From Anaerolineales bacterium (GTDB lineage: Bacteria; Chloroflexota; Anaerolineae; Anaerolineales; E44-bin32): 5,784 bases of DNA. The DNA lies in NCBI GenBank assembly GCA_030673085.1, contig DAOVFE010000132.1:1-5784 (forward strand), read 5' to 3'. This document shows positions 1-5,276 of this stretch, piece by piece (positions within the stretch are counted from its first letter, which is position 1; every line of letters starts with the position of its first letter). The notes beneath the pieces are model-generated. The model saw only the letters and a list, made by a program, of their open reading frames with translations, ran no database searches and had not been told where the DNA came from. The position numbers and the translations under genes are program-made.

Positions 1-117
1 TGCAACCCGCTACCGGAACGTCATTATAAACCTAATACACGATCAACGGCGGCAAGAAGCAGGAACCGTTATCAAACCAAACGGCTGGGCAGGCCTTGAT
101 ATATGTATCTTAGTCCA

Positions 118-174
118 CTGAAAAAAGGAGCCGCCAACAGAAAAATACCTTTCTTGCATTTGGGCTTTTTTCAG
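118..174. repeat. Short inverted repeat with 10-bp arms
   Basis: CTGAAAAAAG at 118-127 is the exact reverse complement of CTTTTTTCAG at 165-174, with 37 bases between. The arms are mostly A/T, so a chance match is not excluded. On either strand one arm ends in a run of six T, so it could act as a weak terminator. No function can be assigned. Confidence 0.4.
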
Positions 175-192
175 CACAAACAGATTGAGGAT

Positions 193-300
193 GTTGAAAA
201 TCATATTTGCCTAAAAAAAGAGTGTGGTATATATGGGGCGGAAGCAAAGCTTCCGCCCCATATATACCACCTCTTAGGCAAGTGATTATTCTTTTTCAAC
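193..300. repeat. 108-nt imperfect palindrome with perfect 22-bp hairpin core
   Basis: The core arms at 224-245 and 249-270 are perfect 22-bp reverse complements around an AAA loop. The inner part is GC-rich (GGGGCGGAAGC). Pairing continues outward in blocks: AGAG (219-222) with CTCT (271-274), TTGCCTA (207-213) with TAGGCAA (275-281), ATCA (200-203) with TGAT (283-286), and GTTGAAAA (193-200) with TTTTCAAC (293-300); base 200 can serve only one of the last two. An A-rich insertion in the left arm interrupts the stem. Read on the minus strand, the core is followed within four bases by seven T residues, so it could terminate minus-strand transcription. Its length and nested arms also suit a small non-autonomous mobile element (MITE). 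I see no clear target-site duplication. Confidence 0.7.
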
Positions 301-394
301 GCCCTCATATCCACAATTGTAATATGGATTTAAAAAGGCGGCGGGTGGAAGAAAGGATTTCGAAGAATGCAAAAAAGTGAGCGCCTTCTCCTGC

Positions 395-603
395 TTGTTT
401 ACTCGCTGAATAAGAATGCCCCTCAGTTTGCTGAGGTCCCTAAGCTTGCTTAGGGGATGAATGGACTGTACATAAGGGCCAGCAGGGCATGAAGCCCTGA
501 GCGAGTAATAAACAAAATCCGTGCATGTAGGCGCAGAATTCCGTAATGGGGGATGTCCCTAAAGGACATCCCTAAAAGAATTCTGAGGATTTTGTCATTT
601 ACT
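395..603. repeat. Structured intergenic repeat, copy 1
   Basis: This ~208-nt element is repeated at 1331-1540, with the two copies nearly collinear at an offset of about 936 bases. It contains a series of stems. An enclosing stem pairs TTACTCGCT (399-407) with AGCGAGTAA (500-508). Inside it are hairpins CCTCAG/CTGAGG (421-426/431-436), CCCTAAG/CTTAGGG (438-444/449-455, CTTG loop) and CAGGGC/GCCCTG (483-488/494-499). A second domain stacks ACAAAATCC/GGATTTTGT (512-520/587-595), CAGAATTC/GAATTCTG (534-541/578-585) and GGGATGTCC/GGACATCCC (550-558/564-572). There is no open reading frame of note. It may be a structured RNA or a REP/MITE-like mobile repeat, and the functional strand is uncertain. 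Confidence 0.75.
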
Positions 604-685
604 ATAGGGAGGTTAGATGAAAGCGGACGATTATTTTCGCGCCGGCCGATGTAGTTGGAACAGACGTTGATATGCTTTAGCTAAA

Positions 686-1210
686 TTACGCCGGGCTTGT
701 CGGTTGGTTTTGACGCTCATGGTCAATAAGCCCCCAATGACCGCAGGATATCCGATAGAGGAAGTAATCAAAGGTGTTGCCGGAAAGATTTCCAAACTGA
801 ATCATTCTAAGAGTCAGCTCGATGTCGCTGGTTATAACCTCGCCATAGATATCGATTATCTCTTGGCGGGCTTTTGAATCCGGCTGCCCCGAGCTTTCGG
901 CCCAATGTTGTGCATAAAGCAGCGCCGGCATTTCTTGTGAGGGGCAATTATCGAAGATGCCATTACAAAGAGCCTTAATTTCCTCAGGCGCTATTCCGGC
1001 TGTCAGCGCATTGCGCGCGTGAGCGTAGGAGCAGTAGCGGCAACTATTGACGCTGGTGACAGCCAGCATCAATCGTTCGCGAAATGGGAGCGGAATACTT
1101 TCTTCTTTCATCACCGCGCGGATTTGGCGTCGAGAGCGCATGATAGTCCAGAATTCATGCCAGAATTGCTTGAATGTGAGTGTGCGTCGCTGGAACCTTG
1201 ATTTTTTCAT
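686..1210 (-). CDS. Carboxymuconolactone decarboxylase / AhpD-like family protein
   Basis: This protein of 174 residues looks like a member of the CMD/AhpD-like fold, a mostly helical family that includes alkylhydroperoxidase partners using a redox-active cysteine pair. The diagnostic pattern E-x11-C-x2-C-x3-H is present: E45, C57, C60 and H64 in the segment around SCRYCSYAH, as expected for a peroxidase-type active site rather than a true decarboxylase. The N-terminus is basic (KKSRFQRR) with an aromatic stretch, and no signal peptide is evident. I chose the ATG at 1210 because GGAG (1218-1221) lies 7 bases upstream. An upstream in-frame ATG at 1216 sits one base from that site, and one at 1294 would add 28 residues of low-complexity leader with no visible binding site. 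The gene stands alone, bracketed by two copies of a structured repeat. The family assignment is confident, but the substrate is unknown. Confidence 0.85.
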   Translation of the reverse strand: MKKSRFQRRTLTFKQFWHEFWTIMRSRRQIRAVMKEESIPLPFRERLMLAVTSVNSCRYCSYAHARNALTAGIAPEEIKALCNGIFDNCPSQEMPALLYAQHWAESSGQPDSKARQEIIDIYGEVITSDIELTLRMIQFGNLSGNTFDYFLYRISCGHWGLIDHERQNQPTSPA

Positions 1211-1216
1211 TGACAT

Positions 1217-1221
1217 TCTCC
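1217..1221 (-). promoter_or_regulatory. Ribosome binding site deciding the AhpD-like start
   Basis: The minus strand reads GGAGA here, 7 bases before the ATG at 1210 and directly against the ATG at 1216. The spacing favours the 1210 start and argues against the longer 202-residue form beginning at 1294. Confidence 0.6.
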
Positions 1222-1330
1222 GGCGGATAAATAAGGTCTCAAGTTGATGTTTGTCTGCTCGGATGTGGATGGCTGGGTAGAAGTGACAATCCACTTCAGA
1301 GTAGGCCGCATGGGCGCAATAAAGCCTCCA

Positions 1331-1540
1331 GTTTTTATTCGATTAGCCAGAATCCCCCTCAGCTTGCTGAGGTCCCTAAGCTTGCTTAGGGGATGAATGG
1401 CCAGGGCCGTAGGCACTGCAGGGCGATAGTCCTGAGCGAATATTTAAACAAAACCCGCACCCGAAGGGGCAAAATTCCCGCAATGGGGGACGTCCTTTAG
1501 GGACATCCCTAAAGGAATTTTGAGGGTTTTGTCATTTACT
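1331..1540. repeat. Structured intergenic repeat, copy 2
   Basis: This is the second copy of the element at 395-603. Positions 1364-1400 are identical to 428-464 (37 bases); elsewhere the copies have diverged. The same stems are kept: TATTCG/CGAATA (1336-1341/1437-1442), CCTCAG/CTGAGG (1357-1362/1367-1372) and CCCTAAG/CTTAGGG (1374-1380/1385-1391), the last two with CTTG loops closed by G-C; CAGGGC/GTCCTG (1419-1424/1429-1434, one G-T pair); ACAAAACCC/GGGTTTTGT (1448-1456/1524-1532); CAAAATTCC/GGAATTTTG (1470-1478/1514-1522); and GGGACGTCC/GGACATCCC (1487-1495/1501-1509, one mismatch). Both copies end in GTCATTTACT and then diverge. This copy lies in the likely 5' leader of the AhpD-like gene. 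Confidence 0.75.
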
Positions 1541-1628
1541 GACAATATGGCTCCAATTTTCCTACTGGCGGATGCTTATTTCAGCGGACTCATTTATATT
1601 AATTGCAAACTATAAAAGCTGGGCCGAG

Positions 1629-1634
1629 ATTATA
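1629..1634 (-). promoter_or_regulatory. Possible -10 box upstream of repeat copy 2
   Basis: The minus strand carries a perfect TATAAT here, but there is no good -35 hexamer at 16-18 bases upstream. If used, it would start a transcript that reads through repeat copy 2 into the AhpD-like gene, giving a leader of about 410 nt. A match to TATAAT alone is weak evidence. Confidence 0.22.
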
Positions 1635-1694
1635 TCATTGGTCGGCGATCGTTGAGCGGGCCTCGTTAATAGAATGATCCCCTGAATAGGCTCT

Positions 1695-2465
1695 CTAGAG
1701 GCTGTAATTCTGTCTGAACTCGTCAATAACGTATAAGAATTCTTTAGGCAACCTGGTTCTAACCTCATGCTCTATTTCGCCTGGTACTTCTCCGTAGAAT
1801 GCTTCGGCTATCCCTCCGGCAATACATGCCATTGTGTCACTGTCCCCTCCCAGCGAGACAGCCTTCCTGATTGCATCCTCAACGCCGACTGATTCTAAAA
1901 AGGCTACAATTGATTGTGGCACAGAGCCTTGACATGAAACATCAAAGCTATAATTAGGCCGTATCTCATCTAACGTTTGCTCGAGATTATATTTATAGCG
2001 CTTGCTTACCTCTACTCGAATCTCGGCTTTGCTCTTTCCCTGACGGGCCATAAGGATGGCTAATGCTGTAGCTTGCGCTCCTTTGATGCCTTCAGGATGG
2101 TTATGTGTCGCCTCTGAGCTCTTTTTTGCTTCCCGTAAAACCTCCTCGATACTGTCGAAGGCGAACCCTACCGGGCTTACGCGCATCGCCGAACCATTTC
2201 CCCAACTGTTGTACGGCCGGCAAATAGGCGAGTGCAGCCACCTATAGAAATAACCTCCATATCCAGCATTGGGATACTTTCGCCCAAATGACTTGAGCGC
2301 GGTTGCATAAGGCTTATCGTTCAAGATAGCATAGGCTACGGCAATGGTTAAAACCGTGTCGTCGGTAAACGTCGATTTCTCATCGAATAAAGGAAATTCG
2401 GTGGATTTAATTCTGTGGTGCTCAAACACAGAACCGATGATATCGCCGGCGATTGCCCCGAGCAT
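1695..2465 (-). CDS. ADP-ribosylglycohydrolase family protein
   Basis: A 256-residue protein of the ADP-ribosylglycohydrolase (DraG/ARH) family, all-alpha enzymes that use a dinuclear Mg/Mn centre to remove ADP-ribose from proteins or small molecules. The start has the family signature GAIAGDIIGSVFE (3-15) with a conserved acidic residue at E15. The metal-binding motif TDDT is at 34-37. SWGNGSAMRVSPVG (87-100) is the usual central block, HNHPEGIKGA lies at 121-130, and the second metal motif GGDSDT is at 206-211 followed by the small-residue helix of the family. All key acidic residues appear present, so the enzyme is probably active. Length is normal. The ATG at 2465 has a GAGG about 11 bases upstream. 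It lies 119 bp downstream of the phosphoribosyltransferase on the same strand and may share its transcript. No partner ADP-ribosyltransferase is visible, so the target is unknown. Confidence 0.92.
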   Translation of the reverse strand: MLGAIAGDIIGSVFEHHRIKSTEFPLFDEKSTFTDDTVLTIAVAYAILNDKPYATALKSFGRKYPNAGYGGYFYRWLHSPICRPYNSWGNGSAMRVSPVGFAFDSIEEVLREAKKSSEATHNHPEGIKGAQATALAILMARQGKSKAEIRVEVSKRYKYNLEQTLDEIRPNYSFDVSCQGSVPQSIVAFLESVGVEDAIRKAVSLGGDSDTMACIAGGIAEAFYGEVPGEIEHEVRTRLPKEFLYVIDEFRQNYSL

Positions 2466-2508
2466 CTGAATATTAACCTCGCAACTTGGGTTGTCTAATC
2501 CCTACTCG

Positions 2509-2520
2509 TGCCGCGCGGCA
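2509..2520. repeat. Perfect 12-bp GC palindrome
   Basis: TGCCGCGCGGCA reads the same on both strands and sits between the phosphoribosyltransferase and ADP-ribosylglycohydrolase genes, about 44 bases before the latter's start. No T run follows on the minus strand, so a simple intrinsic terminator is unlikely. It could be an operator or a chance palindrome. Confidence 0.35.
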
Positions 2521-2584
2521 TCCTTAACTGTATGATTGCACGACGCGGCTTGAAAGAGGTTGATCATCCGGCGGCAATAAGGAT

Positions 2585-3148
2585 TTATGCAGCCGGGTTG
2601 GTGAATATGGGCAGGTGGCCGAGAGCGAAGACGTCTTTCCACTTATCCGAGTCGCCTTCGGTTAAGATAGCCGCTTTGCCGACGACCTCTGCTCCGGCCA
2701 GGTTCATAATCCAGGCTATGCCCTCAAGTGTCGAGCCGGTGCTGATCACGTCATCAAGGATGAGAACTCGCTTGCCGTGAACCAATTGTCGATCTTTTTC
2801 GTCCAGATATAGGTTCTGAGGGTCTCTGGTGGTAATTGAATGAGTCTCGGCTTTGATCGTATCGCCCATGTAGATCTTGTACTTCTTGCGGAGCACAACG
2901 TAGGGACGGTTGCTGATAATTGATAATTCGTAGGCAATGGGGATGCTCTTGGTTTCCGCGGTTACTATGACATCGTATTCCAGTCCGCTCAATTCCTTAG
3001 TAAGAGCCTGGGCACAGGCTCGCACCAGCTCGTTGTCGCCCAGGATGTTGAGGACCGCGATTCGCACACCTGGCGCCACCTCAAAGATCGGCAGCTCGCG
3101 CTTTAGCCCGGCAATCTCAATTGGATAAGTATCGCGCTTAGGAATCAT
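2585..3148 (-). CDS. Purine-type phosphoribosyltransferase (adenine/xanthine PRT-like)
   Basis: A 187-residue type I phosphoribosyltransferase, which transfers the phosphoribosyl group of PRPP to a base. The hallmark PRPP-binding loop VLILDDVISTGST lies at 128-140 with the acidic pair D132-D133. Upstream, the TAETKSIPIAYELS segment (63-76) and the following RPYVVLRKKYK (81-91) match the arrangement seen in adenine and xanthine phosphoribosyltransferases, including the flexible-loop region (about 92-112). Length agrees with that group. The ATG at 3148 has a strong AGGAG (3156-3160) 7 bases upstream. The base specificity cannot be read from sequence alone; adenine, xanthine/hypoxanthine or a regulatory role are all open. 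The gene follows a 456-bp gap with a hairpin-rich leader and precedes the ADP-ribosylglycohydrolase by 119 bp, so purine or nucleotide salvage is a plausible common theme. Confidence 0.88.
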   Translation of the reverse strand: MIPKRDTYPIEIAGLKRELPIFEVAPGVRIAVLNILGDNELVRACAQALTKELSGLEYDVIVTAETKSIPIAYELSIISNRPYVVLRKKYKIYMGDTIKAETHSITTRDPQNLYLDEKDRQLVHGKRVLILDDVISTGSTLEGIAWIMNLAGAEVVGKAAILTEGDSDKWKDVFALGHLPIFTNPAA

Positions 3149-3428
3149 GCCTTTTCTCCTAGCTATTTATGAAATCAGCGTCATGGCAAGCTCATGGTCT
3201 GGGAATGCGCCATCTCTTTTTGCGGCGCTACTTATTGAGGCCGGTTGCGGAGCGATGGCGTCGTCCCGGGTTGAACGGCGAAAGCAATCAGCGAAATTGG
3301 ACCTGGCGCATGTTAGCGCCTTCTGGCTTGGAAGCCGGCCAGAGAATCGATGGAGTCATTTACTGCCAGGCACGACCGGGGAAAAAATTTACACAATCGC
3401 CGGTTCTTAGTTAACCAAACCGTAATCT

Positions 3429-3434
3429 ATTATA
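3429..3434 (-). promoter_or_regulatory. Candidate -10 box for the PRT gene
   Basis: The minus strand reads TATAAT here. At a 17-base spacing the upstream hexamer is ATCGCA, matching only three of six positions of TTGACA. It is the best promoter-like sequence in the 456-bp gap before the phosphoribosyltransferase gene, but evidence is limited to this hexamer. Confidence 0.3.
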
Positions 3435-3563
3435 GTGCAATCGACCCGAACTGCGATAGCAGGACGCCGAATCTGGCTAAAAAGGAAATCATTTGCCAAC
3501 CAGATAGTAGCGTATCTGCCATGTTCTTCTAGGGGGAAATAGATTTTTAATGTCACCAGGTTG

Positions 3564-3590
3564 CTAGCCGGCATGAATTATGGCCGGTAG
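3564..3590 (-). terminator. Hairpin just downstream of the MFS gene
   Basis: CTAGCCGGCAT (3564-3574) pairs with ATGGCCGGTAG (3580-3590) around a 5-base loop, with one unpaired base on each arm. It begins 14 bases after the MFS stop codon, a typical place for a transcription terminator or a 3'-end-stabilising hairpin. No T run follows immediately on the minus strand, so a classical intrinsic terminator is not certain. Confidence 0.35.
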
Positions 3591-3604
3591 TTTCGCTTAT
3601 TGGA

Positions 3605-5128
3605 TCAAATACTGCCGGCAGTTTGGATCGTTCCTCGTATCTGAGAAAGGCTTAGTGTAGATAGAAGGAATAACGCGGCATAGATGGCGAAGATAATCAG
3701 ATAGCCTAAATCTGGTCGAAGAGAGTTGATGGAATCGGCAATTGGGCCCCCGATTCCAACGCCGATAATCCCGGCGCCGGCGCCGGCTAAATTTGAAATG
3801 CCGAGATAACGACCGGCTTCTTGTTTCGGCACCAGGTCGGTTCCCAATGCCCAATTGCTGGCGTAGAAAAGGCCGGTTCCAAGGCCGATGATGCAGCCGC
3901 CGATCAACACCAGGGGAAAGTCACGTGCAGATAGGAGCACTAGCGTGCCGCCGGCAGCTATCAGACCAGAAATCCCCGCCAATTTTCTGCGCCCCATGCG
4001 ATCAGACAGATACCCTCCGACAAGCGCGGAAGGAATCAGGAAAAGCGCTACTGCAGCGAGTAAGATCGAAGTCATGGTGGCCGTTCTGGAATCTGGAATT
4101 TGAATGATATCGCGTAAAAAGAAGTAGGCGAAGCCCTGGATCGAGCCTATCGCGGTGAGGAAGAAAAGCCGGCTTATTACCCACCAGATGAATGAACTTT
4201 GCCGGCGGGCCAGCTTTCCGATGCCCGACCAAGCGCCGAAATAGACCCCGAAGAGAATCGAGACGGTCATTGCCAGAAAACCGGCAATACCAACCAGCGA
4301 GACTTGCAGAACAGGGTCTGCGCTATAGGAAAGTAAATAGGCGTCGATTGAACGTACCAGCCGAAGGGTTGCCTGGGAGACGCCAACAAAGATTGCTGCC
4401 AACGCGACCAGGCGCAGCAATGGACCGGCCGCATCGCCAAGGGGCTTCTCTTTCAAAGGTTTTTCGTGGACAAATCGCATAGTAATCAGCATTGTGATCA
4501 ACGTTATGGCCATCACGACCCCGATTGCTTCCCATAATCGACCTGTGTCAACCAAAGGACCAATTGCAATCACCACTGCAATCGGGAGGAGTTCCATCAC
4601 CGCTTTTACGCCGGAAGCGCGCCCTCTTTGATCCCCGGAAATTAAGTCGGGGATCAGCCCTTGAAGGGCGCCGGCGGCGATGTTGTTGGATGCCTGCAGC
4701 AGTATGATGCTGATCAGCAGCGCGGCATAAGCAGCAGTAACCCCGAGGTTGCTCTCGAAGAAGGCATCGAAGGGAGAATCAATGAAGAGCGTCGAGGATC
4801 CTACTAAGAAGAGGAAGAGAATGTCGAGAATAGCGCCAGCGAAGACGTAGGGCCGGCGCCGCCCCCAACGCGACCTACAGCGATCGCTTAGAGACCCAGC
4901 TATAGGTTGAACCATCATTGCCACGGCGAGGCTGGCAACGCGAATGTTTGCCAGGTAAGTGTTTTTCAATTCTCCCGGAACATATAGGGCAATCAGGAAG
5001 GGAAGAATGACCGGGGTAATGCTGCCGGTGACGGTATTGATGCCGAACCAGAAGATATTGATGGTGATGTAGTCACGCCAATACAGTATTTTTTTAATCA
5101 AATCTTGCGCCTCTAACGTGTCTGCCAT
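3605..5128 (-). CDS. MFS transporter, GPH/sucrose-transporter-like
   Basis: A 507-residue inner-membrane carrier of the major facilitator superfamily with about 12 hydrophobic segments. The cytoplasmic loop between helices 2 and 3 carries GSLSDRCRSRWGRRRPYV (78-95), a motif A variant with the RWGRRRP run typical of glycoside-pentoside-hexuronide and sucrose-type carriers. The second half repeats the motif as GGYLSDRMGRRKLAG (371-385), as expected from the family's internal duplication. A charged loop (HEKPLKEKP, 221-229) separates the two halves. The substrate is not readable; a sugar or related solute is likely by motif resemblance. The ATG at 5128 has no strong ribosome binding site, so the exact start is less certain, although no nearby alternative ATG is in frame. 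A promoter-like sequence lies at 5211-5240. The gene lies 148 bp after the hydrolase gene on the same strand, and nothing in the neighbours indicates a dedicated pathway. Confidence 0.9.
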   Translation of the reverse strand: MADTLEAQDLIKKILYWRDYITINIFWFGINTVTGSITPVILPFLIALYVPGELKNTYLANIRVASLAVAMMVQPIAGSLSDRCRSRWGRRRPYVFAGAILDILFLFLVGSSTLFIDSPFDAFFESNLGVTAAYAALLISIILLQASNNIAAGALQGLIPDLISGDQRGRASGVKAVMELLPIAVVIAIGPLVDTGRLWEAIGVVMAITLITMLITMRFVHEKPLKEKPLGDAAGPLLRLVALAAIFVGVSQATLRLVRSIDAYLLSYSADPVLQVSLVGIAGFLAMTVSILFGVYFGAWSGIGKLARRQSSFIWWVISRLFFLTAIGSIQGFAYFFLRDIIQIPDSRTATMTSILLAAVALFLIPSALVGGYLSDRMGRRKLAGISGLIAAGGTLVLLSARDFPLVLIGGCIIGLGTGLFYASNWALGTDLVPKQEAGRYLGISNLAGAGAGIIGVGIGGPIADSINSLRPDLGYLIIFAIYAALFLLSTLSLSQIRGTIQTAGSI

Positions 5129-5210
5129 TCAATGGCATCATCTGAATGGTGATATAGAAAGTATCGAGGGAATGCCCGGTCTTGGGGAAAGGGCAATCCC
5201 CCTGTCTGGC

Positions 5211-5240
5211 ATTATATCGGCTCACCGGAAGCCTCGTCTA
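5211..5240 (-). promoter_or_regulatory. Candidate promoter of the MFS gene with small inverted repeat in spacer
   Basis: On the minus strand TAGACG (5235-5240, four of six matches to TTGACA) is followed after 18 bases by a perfect TATAAT (5211-5216). The predicted leader to the MFS start is about 75-80 nt. The spacer contains GGCT (5219-5222) and AGCC (5230-5233) as a short inverted repeat, which could be an operator or chance. Confidence 0.4.
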
Positions 5241-5276
5241 CATTTCAGAGTTGGCCATTGGTTCGTCCGGCCCAGG

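Larger units (their letters stand above)
1..685. other. Non-coding region with three inverted-repeat structures
   Basis: I see no credible protein gene in these 685 bases on either strand. The only open frame of any size (103-285, plus) runs through one arm of a long palindrome and has no recognisable protein character. The region holds a 10-bp inverted repeat (118-127 with 165-174), the 108-nt hairpin at 193-300, and copy 1 of the structured repeat at 395-603. Positions 301-394 and 604-685 show nothing I can name. The segment is downstream of the minus-strand AhpD-like gene, so it could include that gene's 3' untranslated region and terminator. Confidence 0.7.
1211..1694. other. Non-coding spacer holding repeat copy 2 and a possible -10 box
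   Basis: This 484-base gap separates the AhpD-like gene from the ADP-ribosylglycohydrolase gene. It contains structured repeat copy 2 (1331-1540) and a TATAAT box on the minus strand (1629-1634). Frames that cross it (for example 1207-1416, minus) run through the repeat hairpins and show no protein family features. Apart from the ribosome binding site, positions 1216-1330 show nothing recognisable. Confidence 0.6.
3149..3604 (-). other. Non-coding spacer; hairpin-rich putative leader of the PRT gene
   Basis: No credible gene is present; plus-strand frames starting at 3147 and 3169 have no family character. On the minus strand this is the upstream region of the phosphoribosyltransferase gene. 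A TATAAT box at 3429-3434 would give a leader of about 275 nt. Within it I see hairpins TCTGGC/GCCAGA (3322-3327/3338-3343, 10-nt loop), GGCGC/GCGCC (3305-3309/3316-3320) directly beside it, and GCGCC/GGCGC (3207-3211/3224-3228). I could not match these to a known riboswitch. A further hairpin, 3564-3590, lies just after the MFS gene. Confidence 0.4.

Noticed and set aside
103..285. 60-residue plus-strand frame in the left gene-free region
   Set aside because: Its second half is one arm plus loop of the 22-bp palindrome and it has no family features; a chance frame.
1207..1416. 69-residue minus-strand frame overlapping repeat copy 2
   Set aside because: It translates the repeat hairpins (internal LSKLRDLSKLRG-like repetition comes from the two stem-loops) and overlaps the start of the AhpD-like gene.
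395..1540. CRISPR array or attachment-site interpretation of the repeated blocks
   Set aside because: There are only two copies about 936 bases apart, each ~208 nt with internal hairpins, with a gene between and no integrase or Cas gene in view.
3147..3414. Plus-strand frames in the gap before the phosphoribosyltransferase gene
   Set aside because: Two overlapping frames of similar length with no recognisable protein features and no convincing ribosome binding site; the gap fits a leader better.
3771..3787. Short GC tandem repeat (GGCGCC units)
   Set aside because: It lies inside the MFS gene and simply encodes the alternating Ala-Gly run at residues 448-453 of a membrane helix.
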